A stretch of 64,000 bases of DNA from CAWAMR01 sp963783095 (GTDB taxonomy: Bacteria > Planctomycetota > Planctomycetia > Gemmatales > Gemmataceae), in assembly GCA_963783095.1 (NCBI GenBank), contig CAWAMR010000014.1:248001-312000 (forward strand). Direction: 5' to 3'. A program made the translations under genes and the position numbers. Below, piece after piece: positions 1 to 9,872 of this stretch (position 1 is the first letter of the stretch; every line of letters begins with the position of its first letter). Below the pieces are notes generated by a model. It was given only the letters and a program-made list of their open reading frames with translations. It searched no databases and was not told the origin of the DNA.

Positions 1-806
1 GAAATCAGAACTGTGGGAGATCATCGAAATATCGATTCCCAAAATCGAGCGTTATCCGACCGCCAAAGTTGTTGCGGTTTATCCCACGCGCAATATCTTG
101 CCGGAAAACCAACTCAAATTCTATGTTCACTTCTCCGCGCCGATGTCTCGTGGAGAGGCCCCTCGACGAGTTCAGCTTTTGAACGAAAACGGCAAGCCCG
201 TCGACGGCGCAGTTTCTTCAAATTGAGGAAGAACTTTGGGATCGTAGCGGTAAGCGAATCACTTTGTTGCTCGATCCGGGACGAGTCAAACGGGGCATAA
301 AGCCGCGAGAAGAACTGGGGCCGATTTTGGAGGAAGGGAAGAGTTATACGCTGGTCATTTCCAAAGAATGGCGCGATGCCGAGGGCACGCCCTTGACCGA
401 AACCCATCGCAAAACATTCAAGGTCGGTAAGCCCGACACGATTCCGCCCGACCCAAAAACATGGAAGCTCGATGCACCCGTTGCCGGTAAGAAGGGTTGT
501 CTGCAACTGCGATTCCCGGAGCCTTTGGACCATGCTCTCTTGCAGCGGGTGCTCTGGATTGTCGATGCTGCGGGCAAGCAAATCCCCGGCAAGATCAGTA
601 TTCACGAGGAAGAAACTCTGTGGCGGTTCACACCTGAAAAAGCGTGGGCTGCCGGGGAGTACAAGATCGTCGTCGAGACCATCCTGGAGGACCTTGCCGC
701 CAATGGAATCGGCAAGCCATTTGAAGTGCAAGGCAGCGGCCCAAAACCGATAACCAACGAAAACAAAACGGTGGAATTACCCTTCACGGTCGCCGTAGCT
801 CGTTGA
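1..806 (+). CDS. Ig-like (SbsA-type) domain protein, 3' part, one frameshift
   Basis: The window opens inside this gene. Frame 2 from base 2 reads a beta-sandwich-like segment (YPTRNILPENQLKFYVHFSA, then LLNENGKPVDG) up to a TGA at 224-226. The continuation lies in another frame (FLQIEEELWDRSGKRITLL, then LDPGRVKRGI) and runs to a stop at 806, so a 1-2 base indel sits near 205-215. The strand-like pattern and the phrase FYVHFSAPM resemble SbsA/Ig-like domains of secreted planctomycete proteins. The N-terminus lies outside the window. Function unknown. It ends 22 bases before the siroheme gene and may be co-transcribed with it. Confidence 0.6.
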
Positions 807-828
807 CAAGCGGTCTTGTGAATCTGAA

Positions 829-1449
829 ATGTATCCACTCTTTTTGAATTTGACGGGCAAGCTCGCCGTGGTGATTGGCGCTGGTGCGGTGGGCCGGCGG
901 AAAACTCAAGCGCTGTTGAACGCGGGCGCGAAGGTTCGAGTCATCTGTTTGGAAACATTGGAAGAGGATTCCCATCCCCATCTCACGCGGATCATTGAAC
1001 CTTACTGTGCCCTGCATCTCGATGGCGCAGCGCTCGTTTTTGCTGCTGCAAATCCCGCCCTGAATCGACAAATCATTGCCGATGCGAAGGCACGAGGCAT
1101 CTGGGTCAATTGCGCGGATGATTCCGGCGACGGAGACTTTTATGTTCCGGCGACGTTGGAGTGCGGCGCAATGCAAATTGCCGTAAGTACCGGCGGCGTG
1201 GCACCTTCGCTCGCGTCCCGGGTTCGTGACCGTCTCGCATCCCAATTCGATGATGCCTTCGCGGATTGGCTGACTTTGCTCGCGGAATTTCGACCCATCA
1301 TTCTTGAAACCATCTCGGATTCAACCCGCCGGCATGACCTGTTGTGCCAGCTGACCGAGTGGCAGTGGCTCGACCTGGTTCGCCAATCGGGGCTGGAATC
1401 GGTGCGAGTTGTCGTACAAAGCATGGTGAACGAAGCGGCGAAGCGATAA
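829..1449 (+). CDS. Siroheme synthase N-domain: precorrin-2 dehydrogenase/ferrochelatase type
   Basis: 206 aa. The N-terminal Rossmann fold carries VVIGAGAVGRRK (about residues 14-25), the NAD-binding loop of the CysG-N/Met8/SirC family. This family oxidises precorrin-2 to sirohydrochlorin and in some members inserts iron. Residues near 100-125 read VNCADDSGDGDFYVPA, followed by ISTGG-like AVSTGGVAPSLA, both typical of the family. No C-terminal uroporphyrinogen methyltransferase domain is present, so that step must be encoded elsewhere. It stands ahead of the HemX-like gene and hemA, a common tetrapyrrole arrangement, with a 200-base gap in which I see nothing. Confidence 0.9.
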   Translation: MYPLFLNLTGKLAVVIGAGAVGRRKTQALLNAGAKVRVICLETLEEDSHPHLTRIIEPYCALHLDGAALVFAAANPALNRQIIADAKARGIWVNCADDSGDGDFYVPATLECGAMQIAVSTGGVAPSLASRVRDRLASQFDDAFADWLTLLAEFRPIILETISDSTRRHDLLCQLTEWQWLDLVRQSGLESVRVVVQSMVNEAAKR

Positions 1450-1650
1450 AATCGAAGTGTGAGACGCTCGAGCGCACTGGAGGAGCAGGGAAAGGGAGCG
1501 GGACTCGCGAATGATCGATCGGAATTCCAGCAATGGCCAACGTACCGACGTATTGGGAGAGCTTCCGCTTTCCGTTCAGACGCAACCATCGACGTTGAAG
1601 TGCGTTCCTGACCGATTATAAAAACGAACTTTAACCCCCGATCCTACCGA

Positions 1651-2454
1651 ATGGCCGTCACCGACGCTTGTTTTGGACTGAGTTATCTCGTTGCCTTTCT
1701 GTTGGAACTCTTTCAACAGGTTCGACCGGGACGCGCGACGAAATGGATCGGCATCCTCTTCGGCGGGGCCGGTCTGCTCGCTCAAACTCTCTATTTGATC
1801 ATCGTTCAGCCGACTCCCGCAGCGCCGCGCGGCTCGTTGCTGCTGCTCGCCTGGGTACTCACCATTTTCTATCTCTATGAAACCGTTCATCCCAAACGAC
1901 AGCCTTGGGCGCTTTTTGTCTTGCCGCTGGTGATCGTGCTGGTGGGATTATCGTTTGCGTTCAAGGATGAATCTTCGCACACTCAATACTCGTGGTTCGC
2001 CGGGGATCATTTTTGGGGTATGGTGCATGGCACCCTGGTACTATTGGCCTGCGTCGGTATCACAATCGGTTTCCTGGCCAGCCTGATGTATCTGGTGCAA
2101 TCGTATCGGCTGCGGAGAAAGCTCAATCCGATCGGCGGCATGAAGTTGTTCAGTCTGGAACGCCTTGAAACGGTCAATCGCCGGGGCATTAACCTGGCGT
2201 TTCCGCTGCTGACGGTCGGCTTGTTGCTCGGTGCGATGCGGATCAGGTTCTCGACAGCATCCGATACCAGTTGGAGCGATTTGAAGATTGTGAGCACGGT
2301 CGGGCTCTGGGTTGCAGCGCTGCTATTGATGTATTTGCGCTATGGGATTCACCTTCCGGGTCGTCGCCTATCCTTGCTGACGGTCGTGGCTTTTGCGTTG
2401 ATGCTGGTCACGCTTTTCGCAGCTCATCCCCTGGCATCGGGAGACTCCCGATGA
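1651..2454 (+). CDS. HemX/CcsA-like cytochrome c assembly membrane protein
   Basis: 267 aa with about eight hydrophobic segments, beginning near residues 8-25 and ending with a helix close to the C-terminus. The central stretch SWFAGDHFWGMVHGTLVLLA has the tryptophan and histidine pattern of the cytochrome c assembly (CcsA/HemX) fold. HemX homologs usually precede hemA and influence glutamyl-tRNA reductase level. The start ATG at 1651 is the first in frame. The stop TGA overlaps the hemA ATG as ATGA at 2451-2454, which implies translational coupling. Whether it acts in heme regulation or in cytochrome maturation cannot be decided from sequence. Confidence 0.8.
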   Translation: MAVTDACFGLSYLVAFLLELFQQVRPGRATKWIGILFGGAGLLAQTLYLIIVQPTPAAPRGSLLLLAWVLTIFYLYETVHPKRQPWALFVLPLVIVLVGLSFAFKDESSHTQYSWFAGDHFWGMVHGTLVLLACVGITIGFLASLMYLVQSYRLRRKLNPIGGMKLFSLERLETVNRRGINLAFPLLTVGLLLGAMRIRFSTASDTSWSDLKIVSTVGLWVAALLLMYLRYGIHLPGRRLSLLTVVAFALMLVTLFAAHPLASGDSR

Positions 2455-3722
2455 ATTTGATTGCGATCGGCTGCAATTACCGCACGGCACCCATCGAACT
2501 GAGGGAACGGCTCGCCTTTGACGACGTCAGGATTATTCGGGCGCTCACCGAGTTGAGCGCCCGCTACGGCTGCGAATCGGCAATCCTGAGTACCTGCAAC
2601 CGGGTGGAGCTTTACCTTGCCAAGCCGGGTGGGGATCAGCATCCCCATCCCGATCTGATCGGCGAATTCCTGAGCGAGTTTCACGCGATTCCACATGCTG
2701 ATTTTCGCCCGCAGCTCTACGAACATGTCGATTCGGCTGCGGTACAGCATCTGTTTCGCGTATCGGCGAGTCTCGATAGCCTCATCGTGGGCGAGGGACA
2801 AATCGCCGGCCAGGTGAAAAAAGCATTCGAGACAGCGCAGAAGGCCGCGACGACCGGCCCGATGTTGAATGCTCTCTTTCAACATGCGATTCGCGCGGCC
2901 AAACGTGCCAGAACCGAAACGGGGATCTGTCAGGGACACGTTTCGGTTTCCAGCGTTGCGGTTGACTACGTTCGTCAAGTATTCGATCATTTCGGCGACA
3001 AGACCATCCTGGTTATCGGTGCGGGCAAGATGGGCCAATTGACCTTGAAGCATTTGCGCGAGCTGAGGCCGAAACAGATTCTCGTCACCAATCGCAGCCC
3101 GGAAAAAGCCATCGTCATGGCTGCGGAGTGTCACGGCAGAGCGGTGCCGTGGGAAGGGCTCGACGAGGCGCTGGTTCATGCCGACATCGTTCTGAGTACG
3201 ACCGGTGCACCGGAACCGATCATGCCGCGCCGGCGCCTGGATGCAATTCGCGCGAAACGTGTTGCCGGCCCGGCGGTCATTCTCGACATTGCCGTACCCA
3301 GAGACTTCGACCCCCGAATTCACGACGCAGATACCGCCTTTTTATTCAACATCGACGACCTCAAGCGGATTCGCGAGCAGACCATCGCCCAGCGCCAGAA
3401 ACACGTCACTTCTGCCGAGGCGATCATTGAGCAGGAGCGCAAGAAATTCCTCGAGTACTGGAACCGGCGCGACAACGGCCCGATCATGGCGCAATTGCGT
3501 CAGGTTTTCGACACGAAACGCGCAGCGATCATTGCGGATTTATTCGACAAGCTCAACGGCAAATTGTCGGATGCCGACAAGGCCTATATTGAGGGAGCAT
3601 TCGAGCTACTGCAAAAACGCCTGCTGCACGGTCCTTTCGATGCCTTAAACAAAGCCTCCAAGGAAGGCAGCAGCGCGACACTGGTACAGGCGGTGCGAGA
3701 ATTGTTTCGACTCGGCGAGTAA
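2451..3722 (+). CDS. hemA: Glutamyl-tRNA reductase
   Basis: 423 aa, full length for the family. It catalyses NADPH-dependent reduction of glutamyl-tRNA to glutamate-1-semialdehyde, the first committed step of C5-pathway tetrapyrrole synthesis. ILSTCNRVELYL holds the catalytic cysteine (Cys49). SLIVGEGQIAGQVK follows near residue 110, then the Rossmann motif VIGAGKMGQL near 190 and a C-terminal dimerisation helix. The start at 2451 is chosen because MNLIAIGCNYRTAP matches family N-termini and overlaps the preceding stop by four bases; the open frame extends further upstream only by chance. The gene is free of frameshifts, unlike its downstream neighbour. Confidence 0.96.
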   Translation: MNLIAIGCNYRTAPIELRERLAFDDVRIIRALTELSARYGCESAILSTCNRVELYLAKPGGDQHPHPDLIGEFLSEFHAIPHADFRPQLYEHVDSAAVQHLFRVSASLDSLIVGEGQIAGQVKKAFETAQKAATTGPMLNALFQHAIRAAKRARTETGICQGHVSVSSVAVDYVRQVFDHFGDKTILVIGAGKMGQLTLKHLRELRPKQILVTNRSPEKAIVMAAECHGRAVPWEGLDEALVHADIVLSTTGAPEPIMPRRRLDAIRAKRVAGPAVILDIAVPRDFDPRIHDADTAFLFNIDDLKRIREQTIAQRQKHVTSAEAIIEQERKKFLEYWNRRDNGPIMAQLRQVFDTKRAAIIADLFDKLNGKLSDADKAYIEGAFELLQKRLLHGPFDALNKASKEGSSATLVQAVRELFRLGE

Positions 3723-3739
3723 TCAAGAACGGATTTTCC

Positions 3740-4683
3740 ATGGCGCAAGCAACGATCGACGACACCTATGCCGAGGCGTTTCGCAGCATCTATGCCGAGG
3801 TGCTGATCACCGCCCGCGATCGCATGTGGCTCGATCAGGCCGTCGCAGGCCGCCACCGGCAACGCCTCGAGCACGATCCTGTGCGACTGCGAAGCGGGGC
3901 TGGATCGCTACGTCGGTCCCGGCGGCGAGCGAATCGTTCGCCACGCCCGACGGCCGGCCCGGCGCGGTCGTGCAGTTCCACGTCCCGCGTTTTCGCAAGG
4001 ACCGCGTCGAAGCGCTGGAGCGGTCGCTGCTGGTGCGCATCAGCCAGAACGTGCTGCACCTGCCCGACGGCGGCATGCTTCAACCTGCTCGACGAGCCGA
4101 GCCTTTCTTCAAGCTGGGCCGCAAGATCGCGTTTTTCGGCGACGGCCATCAGTTCCGCGACGAGCGCTTCGGCCGGCAAGTCTGGGTGGTGCCGATCCTG
4201 TCCGGCGAGTTCGTGCATCGACGCGCGCTTCGGCTATCGCGACGGTCTGATGGGCGGCAACCTGTGGTTCATGGGCAGCGATCGCGAGATGCGGCTCTGG
4301 CCGCCGCCGAACGGCCGCAGTCGCCGCCGCCGCAGCGTGCCCGGGCGTGATCACTGCCTTTTCCCGGCGGCGTGGCCGCGAGCGGCTCGAAGGCCGGCAG
4401 CCGATACAAGTTCAGCATCGCCAGCACCTATCGCCGAGTTATTGCCCCACGCTGCGCGAAAAGCTGGGCGACGCAGTCGCGCGTTCCCGAGGGGGTGTCG
4501 TCGATCCAGGAGATCATCATCAACGGCCGCGACCTGCGCGACGATCGTCCAGCGCAACGCAGGCCGCCATCGCCGCCGCGGTCGAGACACCCGGACTTGT
4601 TGCAGATCTCGGCCGGCAACTACGGCGGCCGGCTGGGCAAGAGCTTCATCTATCTGCATCCGGAAAAGCAGCCTGCAACGTAG
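3740..4683 (+). CDS. fhcD: Formylmethanofuran:tetrahydromethanopterin formyltransferase, shattered by about ten indels
   Basis: Stitching the three forward frames recovers an Ftr/FhcD protein of about 310 aa. In order I see IDDTYAEAFRSIYAEVLITA, CDCEAGLDRYVGPGG, FATPDGRPGAVVQFHV, CPTAACFNLLDEP, FFGDGHQFRDERFGRQVW, GYRDGLMGGNLWFMGSD, CPGVITAF, PGGVAASGSKAGSRYKF, PEGVSSIQEIIINGRDL and ISAGNYGGRLGKSFIYLHP. These are hallmark blocks of the enzyme that moves the formyl group between methanofuran and tetrahydromethanopterin. That C1 pathway is known in planctomycetes. Blocks change frame near 3845, 3945, 4060, 4090, 4215, 4290, 4310 and 4370, with further shifts downstream. It begins 17 bases after hemA. 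Partner genes fhcA, fhcB and fhcC are not in the window. Confidence 0.88.
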
Positions 4684-4761
4684 ATTGAAAGGCTGTCGCG
4701 GAAGTAGAAAAAGTCCGTATCCCACGGTCTACCTTGAGATCATTTTTGCGGAGAGAATGGC

Positions 4762-6398
4762 ATGGATGCCTCGCGCGTGTTTCTGCTCACTCTGGCGGCG
4801 ATTCTCTTCACCTGGCTCAACGCCGTCAAACCCTATGTCATTGACGACTACGCCTACCACTACTATGCCGTGGAATTCGCGCAACACCCACTGACTCCCT
4901 ATGGGTTCCAGTTTCACCCCAGGAACATCCCCGGCAACTATCTGTTGGTTCCGCCCGTTTTGCCCTACTGGCTGCGCGCTGACGGCTGCCAATGGGCCGG
5001 AAGATCCCTTCATCTGGAAGCTATGGTTACTCCCGTTTGCGCTCTTGTTCACGTTCTTGCTTCACTGGTTCTATCGCCGATTTGCCACGGGTTTGGAATT
5101 GCCAATGGTAGTCATGACTTTGTTCTCACCCACGTTCCTTCCCTCATTGAATCTGATGCTGGATATTCCAGCCCTGACCTTGGCTCTGGCGGCGATGTTT
5201 TGCTACTTTCGCGGCGTGGACTGTTGCACTCGAAGTTCCGGCTGGGGATGGATCGTGTTGAGCGGGCTATTAGCCGGTCTTGCCACGCAGACCAAGTATA
5301 CGGCCTTCGTACCGGTTGCTGCGATCGGACTCCATGCTCTTTTATATCGCCGTGCAGTCCGTGGCTTTGTCGTTGGCCTTTTGGCGGTTTCTATTTTCGT
5401 TGGCTGGGAACAGTATGTCGCCTGGCGGCACGGCGAGTCCCATTTCCTGGTCAGTATTCATCGGCGCTCTCCCCGACTTCTGAGCAGATTTAACCAGATC
5501 GCACCGAGTATCGGCTTCATGGGCGGTCTGGCTCCCGGCCTGCTCTTGCTGGGACTGCTGGCCCTGCGCAGCAAGACGGTGGTTGATCGCACTACTGCTT
5601 GCCATTCCTGTTGGTTTTGGCTTGCTGGCGATCGTCCCGGAATCCGATGCTGTCTTCGCCTACCATCCTGCGCACGGGGATGCCGCTGATTGCCGTAAAG
5701 ACGATCGTCTTCGGGATTCTCGGAGTGCTTTACTGCGGGATTTTGCTCGTAGCCACCTGCCGTTTACTCAAGGAAAAGGCAACTCGGGATGAACGCTTAT
5801 GGAACGTATTCCTGATCGGATGGTTGCTCTTCGAGATCATGGGCGCGTTCGCCTTGAGTCCGTTTCAGGCGGCCCGGCATGGATGGGTCCGATCGTGGTG
5901 GAGTCGATTCTTCTGAGCCGGCTACTGGTTCGCACAACCTCGGCGGAAGGCTGCTTAGGCCGGGTAATGCCGGCGGTGATTTGCAGCATCGCTCTGGGCG
6001 GATTGATGTATGCAGTTGATTTCATCGAGGGGACGACCGAGAAAACAGCATGCGAATGGGCCGTGCAGGTTTGTTGTCATGAGCAGGCTCCGATGGTTTG
6101 GTATGTCAGCGACGGGTCATCGTTTCACTACTATGCGGAGGAAGCGGGCTTACATCGCTGGAATCCGAAATTGCATACGCCGCGCCCGGGAGATTGGATC
6201 GTCATGGCCAGGCATTCCGATGACAAGTGGCCCGGTATGAAGGAACTGCAAACATTGCCGGCGGTTCAATTGATTTACGAGAAGGATTTTGGCGATGACA
6301 TCCCATTGGCGATGCAAGACTGCTATTACGGCGGTGCATCGGCCATCGAACATCACGAAGGACCACGCATGCAGGTCAAGGTCTATCGATGGGAGTGA
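4762..6398 (+). CDS. Polytopic membrane protein, glycosyltransferase-39-like, frameshifted
   Basis: The N-terminus has one helix and then a short acidic loop, WLNAVKPYVIDDYAYHYYA, reminiscent of the first periplasmic loop of GT-C type glycosyltransferases (PMT/ArnT-like), where acidic residues are catalytic. Further hydrophobic helices follow, including LDIPALTLALAAMFCYFRG and GWIVLSGLLAGLATQTKYTA. The soluble C-terminus ends MQVKVYRWE. The frame changes near 4980, 5580, 5690 and 5870, yet the membrane pattern continues throughout, giving about 540 aa. Its likely role is transfer of a sugar from a lipid-linked donor at the outer face of the inner membrane. This is an inference from the loop pattern; the exact family is unsure. 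Confidence 0.5.
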
Positions 6399-6430
6399 AC
6401 AAGGGGTAGATGGGGAAGTATTGGCGAGGT

Positions 6431-6482
6431 TTGTAGTTCCGCCTTTAGGCGGTTTTTCTACCGCCTAAAGGCGGAACTACAA
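6431..6482. repeat. Perfect 22-bp-arm inverted repeat, copy 1
   Basis: Arms 6431-6452 and 6461-6482 are exact reverse complements (TTGTAGTTCCGCCTTTAGGC plus GG) around the 8-base loop TTTTTCTA. It lies 33 bases after a stop codon and could form a strong RNA hairpin. The same arms recur at 6618-6671. Confidence 0.9.
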
Positions 6483-6502
6483 TCGCGCAGCTAAGTCTTT
6501 TG

Positions 6503-6598
6503 TAGCGTCTGCGCCCAGTTTCGGGCCCTCATCTGAAAGTAACTTCGCCAGAATATCAAATCAATAATCGTTGGATTGAGGCGAAGTTTCTTGGAAGT
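6503..6598. repeat. Stray unit (type A) of the 10-kb hairpin repeat family
   Basis: Reads GTAGCGTCTGCGCCC, then GGGCCCTCATC, then the type A block with the outer stem AACTTCGCC/GGCGAAGTT. It is almost identical to the type A blocks of the array at 9873-10606, and lies between the two duplicated hairpins. Confidence 0.85.
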
Positions 6599-6617
6599 TG
6601 GGAAACTATTGGCGAGG

Positions 6618-6671
6618 TTTGTAGTTCCGCCTTTAGGCGGTAGAAAAACCGCCTAAAGGCGGAACTACAAA
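6618..6671. repeat. Perfect 23-bp-arm inverted repeat, copy 2 with inverted loop
   Basis: Arms 6618-6640 and 6649-6671 match copy 1, but the loop is TAGAAAAA, the reverse complement of the copy 1 loop. Flanks are shared with copy 1 (TATTGGCGAGGTT before, CAGCTAAGTCTTT after), so the two are a direct duplication in which one loop has flipped. It sits just downstream of the birA stop on the minus strand. Confidence 0.9.
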
Positions 6672-6690
6672 CAATCGCACAGCTAAGTCT

Positions 6691-7508
6691 TTATTTGTGA
6701 TCCTCTTCCGAGACTAACTCATTCTGATTGCGCGGATGAATATGTCGCACCAGTTCCGGAAACAACTGAACTTCTTCGCCTTCATCGTTCAAGATGTGCA
6801 AGCCGCTGAAACTCAGGGAAAGCAATTGTCCCTTCACGGTTGAGCCATCCATTTTTTCGACGGTGACATGTCGGCCTATCAGTCCAATCCGCTGTTTCCA
6901 GCAGGCCTCCAGATTCATCAAATCACCGGATATGAGTCGATCGTAGTGCGAGTTCAAACTCTGAATGATCGTTTGCAAAACTTGCCGCGCACTGAACGAT
7001 TGACCGGACTGAATCCGCAAGGATGTGGCATGCGGTAATTCAAGTTTTCGAAAATCCTCCTCGGTTTGATTGAGGTTCAAGCCGATCCCAATGACAACGC
7101 CTCGTCCCTGTTCGATGAGAATCCCGCACACCTTTTTGCCGCGCATCAACAAGTCGTTGGGCCACTTGATGCCGGCGTGAATGCCTGTGATTTCCAGAAT
7201 CGTTTCCGCGACGGCCACAGCTGCCAGAGCGGTCATGAGGGCAGGTTGTCGCAGCGACGCCGGCGGAAACAACAACACCGACATGAGAATTCCGCTATCG
7301 CGCGGGCATTCCCAGGACCGGCCATATTGCCCGCGCCGGAGGTTTGTCGTTGCGCCACGATCACGGCCCCATGATACTCCGGATCAACTGACAGCTCCAT
7401 TGCCCGCGTGTTGGTGCTGTCTACGCAATCGAATATCTGAACCTGCTTACCGATCCGGCCGGCGGGGTAAGACCACTCTTCCAGGAGATTGTCCATGCCG
7501 AGCCTCAC
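6691..7508 (-). CDS. birA: Biotin-[acetyl-CoA-carboxylase] ligase, one frameshift
   Basis: About 270 aa once joined. It attaches biotin to the carrier protein of acetyl-CoA carboxylase through biotinyl-AMP. The N-terminal part reads VQIFDCVDSTNTRAMEL and VIVAQRQTSGAG, the biotin-binding loop. After a one-base loss near 7335 the frame continues WECPRDSGILMSVLLFPP. GIKWPNDLLMRGKKVCGILI (near 110) is the family lysine signature, followed by GIGLNLNQT. A small C-terminal SH3-like domain is present, but no N-terminal repressor helix-turn-helix, so it is a monofunctional ligase. The GTG start overlaps the nadC stop (GTGA at 7505-7508). Confidence 0.92.
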
Positions 7509-8406
7509 GAGCGATAATCGAGTCCAATGTCGAGTGCCGGGGCCGAGTGCGTCAAGGCCCCGACGCTGATTCGATCCACGCCGGTCGAGGCGATGTCTCG
7601 AACCGTGTTAAGGCTTATTCCGCCCGATGCTTCCAGTTGCACTTGCGGTGCGACATCATTGCGTCGTTTCACAGCAGCAGACAACTGGTCGAGACTCATG
7701 TTGTCGAGCAGCACGATATCGGGTTTACATATCAACGCCAGATCCAACTGCATCAGGGAATCAACCTCGATCTCGACGGGCAGATCGGGACAGGCTTTGC
7801 GCACCGATCGAGCGCTCGTTGAATTGCCGTTTCCGGCGGGCTCAACGCGGCGAGGTGATTATCTTTGATGAGGATCGCGTCGTAAAGTCCCATGCGATGA
7901 TTGACTCCGCCCCCCATGCGAACCGCATACTTTTCCAGTGGCCGCCAGCCCGGCAAGGTCTTGCGCGTATCGAGGATTTTCGCTGGATAACCCGCCAGGG
8001 CGTCAACGTATTTTCGGGTTAGACTGGCGATACCGCTGAGATGTTGGAGGAAATTCAGCGCGATGCGCTCCGCGGCAAGGATGGAGCGCATCGGGCCTTC
8101 CATGGCCGCGATCAACGCTCCAGGCTGCAAATGCGATCCATCCAACTGAATCGGTTCAAGTCGCAAAGAAGGGTCGATTCGCTCCATCACCATGCGGCAG
8201 ACGGGTAAGCCGGCCAGAACGCCTGACTGACGGGCAACGAATCCGGCCCGGCCGATGCTTGTGGACGGTATACAAGTCAAACTGGTGATGTCGCCGATTT
8301 GCGCAAGATCCTCGCGCAGGGCGATTTCGAGAAGTGCCGAAGCACATTCACGCTCATCCCTATTAAACGAGTTCGTCATCGTGTTTTCGAGAGCCGATTC
8401 CATCAT
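7505..8406 (-). CDS. nadC: Nicotinate-nucleotide pyrophosphorylase (carboxylating), one frameshift
   Basis: About 300 aa after repair. It converts quinolinate and PRPP to nicotinate mononucleotide in NAD synthesis. Signatures are REDLAQIGDITSL near the start, ERIALNFLQHLSGIASLTR, KILDTRKTLPGWRPLEKYAV with the quinolinate-binding Arg/Lys, GGGVNHRMGLYDAILIKDNH, and after a shift near 7797 EIEVDSLMQLDLAL and VQLEASGGISLNTVRDIAST. The start is ambiguous: MMESALEN at 8406 slightly overlaps the end of the MFS gene, and MTNSF at 8379 is the alternative. It is flanked by the MFS gene upstream and birA downstream, likely one operon. Confidence 0.93.
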
Positions 8407-8407
8407 G

Positions 8408-9714
8408 TCAAATACGCTCTTCTTTCCGATCTTCAATCGTACCCTCGGGATTGACGAATATCCAACAAACCATGCCGATGAAGTAGATCAGCGCCAGGAG
8501 CAGCACGATCGATGGTTCCTGGAACTGCCTCATCCACATCACGGCGATCAGGGGAAACACCGTTGCGCCAGATTACCCATCATGTTCATCGCTCCGAAAA
8601 CCACCGCCATGTACACCGCCAATATCGATGCTGACGGCGTACGAACAGGAATTGCCGCCGGAACTGAAGAGTGCCGCGAAGAACAGCAATGCTACCGCCG
8701 GGTAAACGCCCAGCGGTATCACATACACCGCCAAGAACAGGACCACGCCGATCGCTGAAGTGCCGATCGTCACACCCTGCCGGCTCCAACGTTTGCTTCC
8801 AGTCCAGCGCAACACCTGATCCACCAACAAGCCGCCGAGCAAACTTCCGAGCACGACGCCCAGGAACGGAAACATCATCAGCCAGCCAATCGTTATTTTG
8901 TCGAGATGGAATTGGGCTTCCAGGTAGCCGGGACACCAGGTCATCCAAAAGACATTGGCTCCTGCCCGGAAGAATTGCGAGATACAAAGCCAGAGGAGTT
9001 TGGGATGCCTAGCCAGCTTTAGCCACGGAGTTGGGCTGGTAGAAGGTGCGTGCGAGCCTGGCTCCGAATTCAGGGCAATCAACTCGCGTTCGGCATGGTT
9101 CACCGAAGAATGATCTTCGGGTCGATCGCGAAACCACCAATAGAACCACAAAGTCCAGATCACACCGGGAACGGCAATGATGATGAAGACCCACGGCCAG
9201 GGAACATTCGCGAGCAATTGACCGAGGATCGGTGCCCCGATGGCCGCGCCGATCGACATACAGGCTTGCAAGGTTCCTGCGGCGAAAGCCCGCTGATCCA
9301 GCGGGAACCAGGTGGCGATACAGCGCGTTGAAGCCGGGAACAAGCCGGCCTGGGCAATACCCATCAAGGCCCTGCTTGCCAAAAGAACGCCAAGACCCGC
9401 GGCCGCACCGGCGATCAGCGTTCCGGCACTCAGGGCGACTGTGAACGCGCCCATCATCCCGAAGAGAAAAAGCGATCGCCGTGCGCCCCAGCGGTCGACG
9501 AGTATCCCGGTGGGAATTTGAAAAATCGCATAGGTGAGAAAGAAGCAACTCAACGCCCAACTGGTTTCTTTCTTGGAAATGTCGATATCCGCACGAATCG
9601 TCGTCTGGCGCTGCCGAGAGCCGACCGGTGAAGATAGGCAATGGCTGCCGCGAGGCACAGACCGAACAGCACGATATAGCGGATGCGAGTCGGTCGAATA
9701 TGCGGAGCGGCCAC
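8408..9714 (-). CDS. MFS transporter, anion:cation symporter-like, frameshifted
   Basis: About 430 aa and 12 predicted membrane helices after joining frames. The first helix reads IRYIVLFGLCLAAAIAYLHR. After a shift near 9600 come WALSCFFLTYAIFQIPTGIL and VDRWGARRSLF, the loop 2-3 signature of the major facilitator superfamily. The middle loop is charged (FRDRPEDHSSVNHAERE). Two more shifts near 8615 and 8560 lead to GAMNMMGN and a C-terminus NPEGTIEDRKEERI. The fold resembles the anion:cation symporter (ACS) family for organic acids. A GTG at 9714 is the likely start. Being first in an operon with nadC suggests, but does not prove, transport of an NAD precursor such as nicotinate or quinolinate. 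Confidence 0.75.
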
Positions 9715-9872
9715 GGGAGAGTTCTCGTTTGGAGAGTAGGGACGATCGAGAAGTGATTGTGCGATGGATATCGCGAGGACACAAGATAGAAAATTCTTGC
9801 ATTGCATCGCTTTCAGAAAAAAGTCGGGTTTTCTTGGGGCAGGCCGTTGCGGATGCTTTCGACCAAGACAAG

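Noticed and set aside
3740..4683. Programmed frameshifting or pseudogenisation of fhcD
   Set aside because: Ten or so shifts of either sign, without slippery sites, and with intact protein blocks in each frame fit sequence errors better; the same is seen in essential genes.
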